A stretch of DNA of 64,000 nt from UBA7446 sp049596455 (GCA_049596455.1 JBMYLP010000001.1:1-64000), one strand, 5' to 3'. Positions 51,120 through 59,235 are shown, counted from the first letter of the stretch. Made by a program: numbers and translations. The notes: generated by a model from the sequence alone, not told the origin.

Positions 51120-52400
51120 ATGAATATCCAACGTGACGCACAAATTTTTGAGTTAATTGAAGCGGAAAAAGAGCGCCAAATAAACGGTGTAGAGTTAATC
51201 GCTTCAGAGAATTTTACCAGTCCACAAGTCATGGAAGCTACGGGCTCTATCCTTACAAACAAATACGCCGAAGGCTACCCTGGAAAGCGGTATTACGGTG
51301 GTTGTGAGGTGGTTGATGAAATTGAAACTATTGCTATTGATAGAGCAAAAGCCTTGTTTGGCGCTGCCTATGCTAATGTGCAGCCACACTCTGGATCGCA
51401 AGCCAATACGGCGGTGTATCACGCATTTATCAAGCCTGGAGACAAAATCATGGGGTTTGATTTGTCTCACGGAGGTCACCTGACACATGGTTCGCCTGTA
51501 AACTTTTCTGGACGTTTGTATGAGGCTGTTTTTTATGGTGTAGATAAAGAAACTGGGCGTTTGGATTATGATGTTATTGAAGAAATTGCAGCGCGTGAAA
51601 AGCCCAAAATGATTATCGCTGGTGCATCGGCTTACTCAAGAGATATTGATTTTAAACGCTTTAGAGAAATTGCAGATAGCGTTGGCGCATTTTTGTTGGC
51701 AGACATTTCGCACCCCTCAGGGCTTATTGCCAAAGGAATTTTAAACGATCCAATGCCGCACTGTCATGTGGTAACGACTACCACACACAAGACCCTTCGT
51801 GGTCCTCGTGGCGGTTTGATGATGATGGGACAAGATTATGAAAATCCTTTTGGATTAAAATTCAAAAACGGTAATTTACGTATGATGTCATCCCTTTTGG
51901 ATATGGCTGTTTTTCCAGGTAACCAAGGTGGACCGTTGGAGCATGTTGTGGGTGCTAAAGCTATTGCATTTGGAGAGGCATTAACCGACGATTTCTTGCA
52001 TTATATTTTACGTGTACGTGAAAATGCGCAAGCCATGGCAAAAGCATTTGTAGATAGAGGTTACAACCTTATTTCGGGCGGTACAGACAACCACATGATG
52101 CTTGTTGATTTACGCAACAAAAACATTTCAGGGAAACAAGCGGAACAAGCCCTTGTGAAAGCTGAGATTACCGCAAATAAAAACATGGTGCCTTTTGATG
52201 ATAAATCACCATTTGTTACTTCTGGAATTCGCTTCGGAACAGCTGCCATAACCACTAGGGGATTAGTCGCTGCCGATATGGAGCCAATAGTTTCTTTGAT
52301 TGATGAGGTTATTCAAAACCCAGAGGACGAAACGGTACTTGCTGGCGTTGGAGAACAAGTGCATGCTATGATGGCGCATCGTCCACTTTTTAACGCCTAA
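51120..52400 (+). CDS. glyA: Serine hydroxymethyltransferase
   Basis: This 426-residue PLP enzyme interconverts serine and glycine and supplies one-carbon units. GVELIASENFTSPQVMEATGSILTNKYAEGYPGKRYYGGCE is the family opening, broken here only by reading length, and the Schiff-base lysine is in VVTTTTHKTLRGPRGG. The ATG at 51120 is chosen because a longer in-frame extension upstream is hydrophobic, overlaps smpB and lacks family similarity. Stops of glyA and the convergent lipoprotein gene share four bases. Confidence 0.97.
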   Translation: MNIQRDAQIFELIEAEKERQINGVELIASENFTSPQVMEATGSILTNKYAEGYPGKRYYGGCEVVDEIETIAIDRAKALFGAAYANVQPHSGSQANTAVYHAFIKPGDKIMGFDLSHGGHLTHGSPVNFSGRLYEAVFYGVDKETGRLDYDVIEEIAAREKPKMIIAGASAYSRDIDFKRFREIADSVGAFLLADISHPSGLIAKGILNDPMPHCHVVTTTTHKTLRGPRGGLMMMGQDYENPFGLKFKNGNLRMMSSLLDMAVFPGNQGGPLEHVVGAKAIAFGEALTDDFLHYILRVRENAQAMAKAFVDRGYNLISGGTDNHMMLVDLRNKNISGKQAEQALVKAEITANKNMVPFDDKSPFVTSGIRFGTAAITTRGLVAADMEPIVSLIDEVIQNPEDETVLAGVGEQVHAMMAHRPLFNA

Positions 52401-53980
52401 TCTTCAATTACAACATGCTGATATGCACCAAGGTCTGGTGGTGAGCTACGCTGAACACCTAACAAATCTGTTGGGACTTGCGTACCAATAGCCGCTTCCC
52501 CTTTTTGGATAAAGTCGCTTTCTTGCGAAATGCGCATATCATTTTCTTCAGGCATTACAAACGCCGGTTTACCATTACGAATAATTTGGTTGTAGTACGT
52601 TGTGTTATTCCAATCAAAAAACGGATTGTCAATCACGGATTGGTTTGAACTTTCAAACTGAATTGCCGTATGGTTTAGCTTAAAATTGAAAGCTCCCGTG
52701 CCTTCTTGCGCTGCAAAAAACTCCACAAATTGACTTCCCTCAATAATACAATTGTCAAAAGTTGCTTTTTCGAGAGGTTTGATAAAATTTGTTTCGCTAT
52801 CAATAGGGGTGTAGTCATTAAGTAGCACCGCTGGATTATCGCGGAAACTTTTGTTCCAATAGTTCGCAAACGTACAATGTACAAAGTGATACTTACCACC
52901 GATATTTCCAAAAAAAGATGCCTGACCGGCGCTGCCAAAAACGCTGTTTTCAGCGTAAATATCTGCTGTTTTTCCCCATAAATTTATAGATGCACTATTG
53001 TGAATTTGGGTGTTTTTTAATGTGAGCGTAGGATTTGCTGTTTCATCGCTATAATCCATCAAAATACCTACGGTTGCATTTTTAATTGTGGCATGATTAA
53101 ACTGATGCTGCGTGCTTCCTGTGGTAAGCCAAATTGCACCCCATTGTCCTGGAATGTCATCGTATAAAGGTTCTAATCGATCTCCCTCAAAAATAACCTC
53201 GCCCTCTAAGGTTTCGGAATCACTACTTGGGGTGCCATTAACAAGCATTGTAGCATCTTTAGCAACAATAATTCCAGAATTTTTATGGAAATGAATACGC
53301 GCCCCCGCCTCAAAAATTGCTGTTTTCCCTGACGGAACACCCATATAACCATACACCACGTAGGGCTTTTTGTTTGTAAAAACGAGTTCATTATCATCCA
53401 AATAAAACCCTTCTATACCAACCGTATTCCCCTCGTCGTCAATACCAATTGGTATGCTTTCTTTGATACCGTTCTCTTTTTTAGGATATAAAAACACGGC
53501 GTCTTGTACCAAGGTCATTAGTGTTACCTTTCCAACATCAGAAAAATGCAATTTGTCCTCGTATAAAAATTGGGTTTCGCTTTGCGTTAGCGTTTTTATG
53601 TCAGCAGTTGTTTCGATATACACATACATGCTGTCTTTTGGTAGCAGCTCTACATCTTGAAATGACTTACCGCTCAACCCATCAACATTTAGTCTAAAAT
53701 TTGAATCATCTCCGTTATCTAAATAAATCTCAGGGATAGAAACCGGATCGTTGGAAGTATTGTACACTTTTAAGGTATAAGTAGCCGAACTAATACCTGT
53801 AAAAATGGTATCCAAATAAACGGTATCTCTGCTAAATCGCAACTCCGAAGACTGTATAGGGCGAAACGTAAAATCAGTGCGGCAACTGCTATACAAACTT
53901 GCCAAGGCAATGGCTACAAGCAGCAGCAAGGTTTGAAAAATGGTATTTCGTGATTTATTTCTCAATAATTTCAACTTCAA
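52397..53980 (-). CDS. Right-handed parallel beta-helix lipoprotein, unknown function
   Basis: This 527-residue protein has an N-terminal membrane/signal segment (TLLLLVAIALASLYSSC), with Cys33 as a possible lipidation site. A beta-sandwich-like region follows (about 40-160), then repeated short strands suggestive of a parallel beta-helix (about 215-460; GARIHFHKNSGIIV, HQFNHATIKNATVGILMD, NPTLTLKNTQIHN, TFDNCIIEGSQFVEF). The end, GVQRSSPPDLGAYQH, resembles the DxGAYE-type C-terminus of secreted beta-helix proteins. No catalytic motif is recognised. It overlaps the glutaminyl-peptide cyclotransferase gene by 26 bases, so both are probably exported from the same transcript. Confidence 0.75.
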   Translation of the reverse strand: MKLKLLRNKSRNTIFQTLLLLVAIALASLYSSCRTDFTFRPIQSSELRFSRDTVYLDTIFTGISSATYTLKVYNTSNDPVSIPEIYLDNGDDSNFRLNVDGLSGKSFQDVELLPKDSMYVYIETTADIKTLTQSETQFLYEDKLHFSDVGKVTLMTLVQDAVFLYPKKENGIKESIPIGIDDEGNTVGIEGFYLDDNELVFTNKKPYVVYGYMGVPSGKTAIFEAGARIHFHKNSGIIVAKDATMLVNGTPSSDSETLEGEVIFEGDRLEPLYDDIPGQWGAIWLTTGSTQHQFNHATIKNATVGILMDYSDETANPTLTLKNTQIHNSASINLWGKTADIYAENSVFGSAGQASFFGNIGGKYHFVHCTFANYWNKSFRDNPAVLLNDYTPIDSETNFIKPLEKATFDNCIIEGSQFVEFFAAQEGTGAFNFKLNHTAIQFESSNQSVIDNPFFDWNNTTYYNQIIRNGKPAFVMPEENDMRISQESDFIQKGEAAIGTQVPTDLLGVQRSSPPDLGAYQHVVIED

Positions 53981-54977
53981 ATAATTTATCCCAATACTTT
54001 CCTGTTACAAAAAAAGTATTGCGTTTTGGGTGATAGGCAATCCCATTAAAAACGTCTAATCGGTTGTGTTGTTGTACTCTTTTCTTTAATCCTGAAAAAT
54101 CTACCACGCCTTGCACAATACCCGTGTTTGGGTCAATAATTACCACCACGTCTTTGTTAAACTGATACGTATTTCCGTAAATCAGCCCGTTCGCATATTC
54201 CAATTCATTCACTTTAGACAAAAAGGTGTTATGCGTGACAATGTCTTTGCTGTCAAGTTCTTCATAACTGGTAGGGTCAAGTCGCCAAAGTTTTTGGCTT
54301 CCATCGGTTTTGTAAAGCCATTTTCCGTCTGTGCAAAGTCCCCAACCTTCAGGACTTTTGGTGTATTTAAATGATTTTTCTAGGCTAAAATCGGATGCAT
54401 TATAAACAAAACCAAGTTGTCTTTTCCATGTTAATTGTATGATTTTACCATTGAGATGCGTCATACCCTCGCCAAAATATGCCTTATCCAATGGAAGTTT
54501 TTGAAGGATTTCTCCCGTTTTATAATCTACTTTCCTAACAGATGAAGCACCATACTGTCCAGTGCTTTCATATAACGTATCGCCCACAAATTCCAGTCCT
54601 TGTGTGTAGGCATTAATGTCATGTGGATAGGTGTTTATCAGTTTATACGTAAACGCTTTTGGACTTGTTGGCGCAAAAACACGAATATTTTTTGTGACTT
54701 CTTTTGTGCCGTTTTCGGTTTCAATAATTGCCTTAACTTGTTGTTCTCCTGTGGTTTGGGGTACAATAAACGGCTGTGTCAACTTTTTGTTGTTCCAATA
54801 AAACTGATGTGTTTTGGTGTCTGCTAATGTGTTTAAGGACAAATGGATGGTATCTGTAGGGCGAACTTTTTTTGAAGTTGTTTTTAGTACAATTTTGTAC
54901 GAAATAGATTGCTTTGGTGAGCAACTTCCAACTACCAAAAGAACCGCAAAAAACACAAGACCCAATAACCTATTCAT
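53955..54977 (-). CDS. Glutaminyl-peptide cyclotransferase, lipoprotein (plant-type QC)
   Basis: This 340-residue protein has a lipoprotein signal (LLGLVFFAVLLVVGSCSPK, Cys19). The C-terminal 240 residues match the plant/bacterial type glutaminyl cyclase, a five-bladed propeller that forms N-terminal pyroglutamate. YPHDINAYTQGLEFVGDTLYESTGQYGASSVRKVD is the signature. YFGEGMTHLNGKIIQLTWK, EGWGLCTDGKWLYKTDGS and VNELEYANGLIYGN follow. Residues 25-100 are an additional N-terminal beta domain. It would act on exported proteins beginning with Gln, on the outer membrane. Confidence 0.9.
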   Translation of the reverse strand: MNRLLGLVFFAVLLVVGSCSPKQSISYKIVLKTTSKKVRPTDTIHLSLNTLADTKTHQFYWNNKKLTQPFIVPQTTGEQQVKAIIETENGTKEVTKNIRVFAPTSPKAFTYKLINTYPHDINAYTQGLEFVGDTLYESTGQYGASSVRKVDYKTGEILQKLPLDKAYFGEGMTHLNGKIIQLTWKRQLGFVYNASDFSLEKSFKYTKSPEGWGLCTDGKWLYKTDGSQKLWRLDPTSYEELDSKDIVTHNTFLSKVNELEYANGLIYGNTYQFNKDVVVIIDPNTGIVQGVVDFSGLKKRVQQHNRLDVFNGIAYHPKRNTFFVTGKYWDKLFEVEIIEK

Positions 54978-55040
54978 AAGGCATTAAATTAATGTTGAAA
55001 AATACTCATAATGTTCAGAAAAAAAAATGAACAAAGCATA

Positions 55041-55048
55041 TATATTTG
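55041..55048 (+). promoter_or_regulatory. -7 promoter element TATATTTG of the SRP RNA
   Basis: TATATTTG followed by CGTT and then the first G of the SRP RNA closing stem at 55053. Because the RNA end is fixed by base pairing, it calibrates the distance from this element to the transcription start at four to five bases. Confidence 0.7.
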
Positions 55049-55052
55049 CGTT

Positions 55053-55149
55053 GGGCAAGCCCTATACAACCAGCTCCTGCTGAATCCCCCCAGGGCGGAA
55101 ACGCAGCAAGGGTAGGCGGTCGTAGCGGTGTGCTGTAGGTAACTTGCCC
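55053..55149 (+). ncRNA. ffs: Signal recognition particle RNA (small bacterial type)
   Basis: About 97 bases form a long hairpin. GGGCAAG (55053-55059) closes with CTTGCCC (55143-55149), and the apex has a GCG-GAAA-CGC tetraloop (55095-55104). The flanking CAGG and AGCA form the Ffh-binding symmetric loop. The run of T residues at 55150-55157 makes the end a Rho-independent terminator. It binds Ffh to target membrane proteins. The next gene's ATG follows directly after the T run. Confidence 0.93.
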
Positions 55150-55157
55150 TTTTTTTT

Positions 55158-55970
55158 ATGAAAAAACCACACATTGTTCTCATTACAGGTGCCTCTTCAG
55201 GAATTGGCTTAGCAACCGGACAATACCTCACTGCTTGTGGTTATCACGTAATTGGCACAAGCCGTACGCCTAACAAATACCCTGATCATCCGTTTCCACT
55301 TGTAGCAATGGATGTTGCTGATAATGCATCTATTGAATCCGCGATACATCAAATTATTTCAGATTACACTCGTATAGATGTGCTCATAAACAATGCTGGT
55401 ATGGGTATGGCTGGTCCTTTAGAAGAACTTGAAATGGAACCTTTTGATAGGGTTTTTGACACAAACCTTAAGGGTCCAATTTTTGTAATGCAACAGGTGC
55501 TTAAACAAATGCACAAACAACACTCTGGAAAAATTATAAACGTAGCTTCCTTGGCAGGGGACAACGGCTTGCCATTCAGAAGTGTTTATTCTGCTTCCAA
55601 AGCTGCGCTAATGCGTGTAACCGAAAGTTTGCGTTTAGAGCTTCGACACACTCCAATTCAGTGTACTACACTGTCTCCGGGTTCTATACAGACTCCCATT
55701 GCAGCGAATCGCTTATATGCCCCGCTTAGAGACGATTCCATTTATTATAATCAATACAAAAATGCACTTTCAGATATGGATGCTCATGTTGAAAAGGGTA
55801 TCCAGCCTATTGAAGTTGCAAAAAAAATTGAAAAAATTATCTTGAAAAACAAATTAAAACCGCATTACAGCGTTGGACCTTTATTAGAAATTCTTTCGCC
55901 TGCAATTAAGTTTTTGTTACCACAGCGTACTTACGAAAATTTACTAGCCTCTTTTTATAATTTAAAATAA
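55158..55970 (+). CDS. Short-chain dehydrogenase/reductase (SDR)
   Basis: This 270-residue classical SDR has the NAD(P) loop TGASSGIG near residue 11, NNAGMG, and the catalytic pair in YSASKAALM with the upstream serine in VASLAGDNG. The C-terminal part is longer than in typical oxidoreductases (LKPHYSVGPLLEILSPAIKFLLPQRTYENLL), a feature shared with retinol-dehydrogenase/DltE-like SDRs acting on lipid-like substrates. The ATG touches the T tract of the SRP RNA terminator, so expression may depend on read-through. The transaldolase gene follows after five bases. The substrate is unknown. Confidence 0.88.
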   Translation: MKKPHIVLITGASSGIGLATGQYLTACGYHVIGTSRTPNKYPDHPFPLVAMDVADNASIESAIHQIISDYTRIDVLINNAGMGMAGPLEELEMEPFDRVFDTNLKGPIFVMQQVLKQMHKQHSGKIINVASLAGDNGLPFRSVYSASKAALMRVTESLRLELRHTPIQCTTLSPGSIQTPIAANRLYAPLRDDSIYYNQYKNALSDMDAHVEKGIQPIEVAKKIEKIILKNKLKPHYSVGPLLEILSPAIKFLLPQRTYENLLASFYNLK

Positions 55971-55975
55971 ACCAT

Positions 55976-56629
55976 ATGAAGTTTTTTATTGACACCGCAA
56001 ACTTAGATCAGATTAAAGAAGCCCAAGCCCTTGGCATTTTGGACGGAGTAACCACCAACCCATCTTTGATGGCAAAAGAAGGAATTACGGGACAAGAAAA
56101 TATTATTGCGCATTACAAAGCCATTTGCGACATTGTTGAAGGCGACGTTTCTGCTGAAGTTATTGCTACCGATTTTGAAGGCATTGTAAAAGAAGGCGAA
56201 GCACTTGCGGCATTGCACCCGCAAATTGTAGTAAAAGTTCCTATGATTTTGGAAGGCATCAAAGCAATTAAATATTTTTCAGATAAGGGAATTAAAACCA
56301 ACTGTACCCTTATTTTTTCCACTGGTCAGGCGTTATTGGCTGCAAAAGCTGGCGCTACTTACGTGTCGCCATTTATCGGGCGTTTAGATGATATTTCAAC
56401 AGATGGATTACAGCTTATTGAAGACATTAGAAACGTGTTTGATAATTATGAGTTTGACACACAAATTTTGGCAGCTTCTGTACGTCATACTATGCACGTG
56501 ATTGACTGTGCCCATATAGGCGCAGACGTAATGACGGGACCATTGAGTGCCATTGTTGGTTTGGCAAAGCACCCGCTTACCGATAGCGGTTTGGCAAAAT
56601 TCCTTGCTGATTATAACAAAGGAAACTAA
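55976..56629 (+). CDS. Transaldolase / fructose-6-phosphate aldolase family
   Basis: This 217-residue TIM-barrel belongs to the small transaldolase/FSA family. FFIDTANLDQIKEA and GVTTNPSLMAKEG are the opening blocks. The Schiff-base lysine is in VVKVPMILEGIKAI, with NCTLIFSTGQALLAAKAGATYVSPFIGRLDD following. Bacteroidota members are usually annotated as transaldolase of the pentose phosphate pathway, but fructose-6-phosphate aldolase activity cannot be excluded. A terminator hairpin begins 20 bases downstream. Confidence 0.93.
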   Translation: MKFFIDTANLDQIKEAQALGILDGVTTNPSLMAKEGITGQENIIAHYKAICDIVEGDVSAEVIATDFEGIVKEGEALAALHPQIVVKVPMILEGIKAIKYFSDKGIKTNCTLIFSTGQALLAAKAGATYVSPFIGRLDDISTDGLQLIEDIRNVFDNYEFDTQILAASVRHTMHVIDCAHIGADVMTGPLSAIVGLAKHPLTDSGLAKFLADYNKGN

Positions 56630-56649
56630 CTCAAAAAAAATCCATTTGA

Positions 56650-56678
56650 AAAAGCTCACAGATTGTCTGTGGGCTTTT
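56650..56678 (+). terminator. Rho-independent terminator of the transaldolase unit
   Basis: A 12-bp stem pairs 56650-56661 with 56667-56678 (AAAAGCTCACAG with CTGTGGGCTTTT, one G-T pair) around ATTGT. The T run is followed at once by the TATTTTTG element of the next gene. Confidence 0.8.
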
Positions 56679-56679
56679 C

Positions 56680-56687
56680 TATTTTTG
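56680..56687 (+). promoter_or_regulatory. -7 promoter element TATTTTTG of the ABC-F gene
   Basis: TATTTTTG begins two bases after the terminator stem ends and 23 bases before the ABC-F ATG at 56703. Terminator and promoter are fused end to end. Confidence 0.55.
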
Positions 56688-56702
56688 CAAAAAATAAACA
56701 GT

Positions 56703-58325
56703 ATGCTATCCGTATCTAATCTTTCTGTTCAATTTGGCAAGCGCGTGTTGTTTGACGAAGTAAATGTTTCGTTTAATCAAGGTAATTGCTATGGTATCAT
56801 AGGTGCAAATGGCGCAGGGAAATCTACATTTTTAAAAGTGTTAACAGGTAAAATGGAGCCAAATTCGGGAAGTGTACACCTCGAGACAGGAAAGCGTATG
56901 TCGGTGTTGGAGCAGGATCACTTTGCTTATGATGATTTTCCTGTACTTGAAACAGTCATTCAAGGAAATAAGCCATTATTTGCCATCAAAAAGGAAATGG
57001 ATGATTTGTACGCTAAGCCTGATTTTTCGGACGCTGACAGCAATCGCGTAGGGGAGCTGCAAATCAAATACGAAGAAATGAACGGCTGGAATGCTGAAAG
57101 TGATGCCGCTACGCTGCTTTCTAATCTGGATATCAACGAAGAGCATCATTATACATTAATGAAAGACCTTGACGGAAAACAAAAGGTAAGGGTGCTGTTG
57201 GCGCAGGCATTATTTGGAAATCCTGATGTGCTCATCATGGACGAGCCTACCAACGATTTGGATTACGAAACCATTCAGTGGCTGGAACATTTTTTGGCAA
57301 ACTATGATAACACTGTTATTGTGGTATCCCACGACCGTCACTTTTTAGATGCGGTTTGTACTCATATTTCAGATGTCGATTTTGGGAAAATCAATCACTA
57401 CTCCGGAAATTACACATTTTGGTACGAGTCTAGTCAGCTGGCAGCAAAACAACGTGCACAGCAAAACAAAAAAGCCGAGGAAAAGAAGAAAGAATTAGAA
57501 GAATTTATTGCTCGGTTTAGTGCTAACGTGGCAAAATCAAAGCAAGCAACATCTCGTAAAAAGATGATTGACAAGCTAAATATTGCTGATATTCGCCCTT
57601 CATCAAGACGATATCCTGCCATTATTTTTGAGCGTGAGCGCGAAGCAGGGGATCAAATTTTAAACATCGAAGGTCTTGCCGCCGACATTGACGGTACACC
57701 ACTTTTTACAAATATCGATGTAAACCTTGCTAAAGGCGATAAGGTTGTGGTATATAGTAAAGACGCACGTGCAGCTACCACCTTTTATCAAATTCTAAAT
57801 GGTAAGCAGCAAGCAAGTGCCGGTTCTTTTCAATGGGGCGTTACCACAAATCAGAGCTATTTACCGCTAGATAATGCAGCGTATTTTGGTAAAGATGAAT
57901 CGTTGGTAGACTGGTTACGTCAATATGCCAAAACCGATGAGGAGCGAGAAGAAGTGTTTTTACGTGGATTTTTAGGGAAGATGCTTTTCAGTGGCGAAGA
58001 AGCTTTAAAATCGGCAAAAGTCCTTTCGGGAGGCGAAAAAGTACGTTGTATGCTTTCACGCATGATGATGGAGCGTGCCAATGTAGTAATGCTTGATGAG
58101 CCAACCAATCACTTAGATTTGGAGTCTATTACAGCGTTTAATAATTCGCTTATCAAATTTAAAGGAACGGTGCTTCTTACCACACACGATCATGCCTTTG
58201 CACAATCTGTTGGAAATAGGGTAGTGGAGCTAACCCCAAAAGGCGTCATTGATCGCTACATGACTTTTGACGAGTACATGGCAGATGCCAAAATAAAGGA
58301 GTTACGTGCTAAAATGTATTCTTAA
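56703..58325 (+). CDS. ABC-F family ATPase with one degenerate ATP site
   Basis: This 540-residue protein has two ABC domains joined by a charged linker (about 248-295) and no membrane part, as in ABC-F ribosome-associated factors (YbiT-like). Domain 1 has an intact Walker A (GANGAGKST, 34-42) and Walker B (VLIMDEPTNDLD), but its signature is LDGKQ (156-160) rather than LSGGQ. Domain 2 has signature LSGGEKVR (441-448) and Walker B (VVMLDEPTNHLD), but its Walker A region (about 347-361, VVVYSKDARAATTFY) lacks the GK[ST] loop. One composite site is therefore complete and the other degenerate. The ATG at 56703 is used because the upstream extension is not ABC-like and crosses the terminator. Confidence 0.93.
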   Translation: MLSVSNLSVQFGKRVLFDEVNVSFNQGNCYGIIGANGAGKSTFLKVLTGKMEPNSGSVHLETGKRMSVLEQDHFAYDDFPVLETVIQGNKPLFAIKKEMDDLYAKPDFSDADSNRVGELQIKYEEMNGWNAESDAATLLSNLDINEEHHYTLMKDLDGKQKVRVLLAQALFGNPDVLIMDEPTNDLDYETIQWLEHFLANYDNTVIVVSHDRHFLDAVCTHISDVDFGKINHYSGNYTFWYESSQLAAKQRAQQNKKAEEKKKELEEFIARFSANVAKSKQATSRKKMIDKLNIADIRPSSRRYPAIIFEREREAGDQILNIEGLAADIDGTPLFTNIDVNLAKGDKVVVYSKDARAATTFYQILNGKQQASAGSFQWGVTTNQSYLPLDNAAYFGKDESLVDWLRQYAKTDEEREEVFLRGFLGKMLFSGEEALKSAKVLSGGEKVRCMLSRMMMERANVVMLDEPTNHLDLESITAFNNSLIKFKGTVLLTTHDHAFAQSVGNRVVELTPKGVIDRYMTFDEYMADAKIKELRAKMYS

Positions 58326-58525
58326 AGTAAGGTTTTTGCTTTTTCTACTTCAGATGCGGGCACCCAGAGCTGCTGCATCATAGGTGGGGCACCAAAACCA
58401 GCTAATCTAGCTGATTCGTTTTCATCTTTTATAATGGGGAAAATGTCGTTTTCCTCCAAAATAGCCTTGAGGCGTTGTACCTCGACGAGACTGCCGGTGT
58501 AGAGTAAACTAAAAGAATCGGGCAT
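58322..58525 (-). CDS. DUF2007-family small protein
   Basis: This 67-residue protein matches the DUF2007 (putative signal-transducing) fold. The opening FSLLYTGSLVEVQRLKAILEENDIFPIIKDENES is typical, and LWVPASEVEKAKTLL forms the last strand and helix. No function is established. It starts at the base where the upstream hypothetical gene ends and shares four bases of stop codon with the convergent ABC-F gene. Confidence 0.85.
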   Translation of the reverse strand: MPDSFSLLYTGSLVEVQRLKAILEENDIFPIIKDENESARLAGFGAPPMMQQLWVPASEVEKAKTLL

Positions 58526-59160
58526 TAGCGGTTGTAATATTTACTATTCCAAATGGCTTGACTAACATTCTTGCCTCTAGCGAAGGTATAATAAATTACA
58601 ATAGCTGCAACCGACTTAAACATAAAAAAATAAACCAAGAAAAAGTCGCTAAAGGTTGGGTTTGGTGTAAAAACAGACAATGGAACAAAAAGTGATAAAA
58701 CAAAACTCCCAATCAAGGTAGCAGCACACATGGTAATCAAATTCTTAAACGGCCAAACCAACCATTTCCGTAGCGGATGCAAATCGTTACCCCATTGGTG
58801 AATAAGATAGTAATATCCATTCCCCATAGGTGCAAAAAGCAAGGGGTCGTCAGCGTTTTCTAATTTAAAAAGTTTGGAGGGTGCCATCATTTGTAATGAA
58901 GACAATTCAGTTTGATGAGTCTTTTCAATAGCTTTAATTTCTTCTATTGCCTCCACAGGAAACTGTCCTTTAAACAGCTTTGCATCCAAAAAACGTAGTC
59001 TGTAATCAATACAAATCTTTTTTATTTGGTCAATATGATAAATACGATTGGTATCAACTTTATCAATGTTAAAACTATTTACAGGAATCTTAAAATCTTT
59101 TTTTTGATCTTTCTCCCTGACTTGATTTAATTCTCTTCGGATGTTGGTTAGCGCAAACAT
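58525..59160 (-). CDS. Conserved hypothetical membrane protein
   Basis: This 211-residue protein is not assigned to a family. A soluble, charged N-terminal half (1 to about 125) is followed by two membrane helices, near LITMCAATLIGSFVLSLFVPL and FFLVYFFMFKSVAAIVIYYTF. The short C-terminal tail ends ARGKNVSQAIWNSKYYNR. The ATG at 59160 is preferred over an in-frame TTG at 59184, because a -7 element (TATCTTTG, 59182-59189) overlaps that TTG. It forms a unit with the DUF2007 gene. Confidence 0.75.
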   Translation of the reverse strand: MFALTNIRRELNQVREKDQKKDFKIPVNSFNIDKVDTNRIYHIDQIKKICIDYRLRFLDAKLFKGQFPVEAIEEIKAIEKTHQTELSSLQMMAPSKLFKLENADDPLLFAPMGNGYYYLIHQWGNDLHPLRKWLVWPFKNLITMCAATLIGSFVLSLFVPLSVFTPNPTFSDFFLVYFFMFKSVAAIVIYYTFARGKNVSQAIWNSKYYNR

Positions 59161-59181
59161 AAATTTCTTTTTAGCAACACT

Positions 59182-59189
59182 CAAAGATA
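59182..59189 (-). promoter_or_regulatory. -7 promoter element TATCTTTG of the hypothetical/DUF2007 unit
   Basis: TATCTTTG on the minus strand lies 21 bases before the ATG at 59160. Its position overlaps a possible TTG start and so argues for the shorter protein. Confidence 0.5.
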
Positions 59190-59235
59190 CACATAACTAT
59201 CGAATAATCAAGTGTTTAAGCATTGATAAACAAGC

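Noticed and set aside
56547..56702. Upstream extension of the ABC-F gene
   Set aside because: It overlaps the end of the transaldolase gene in another frame and crosses the terminator; the promoter element lies after it.
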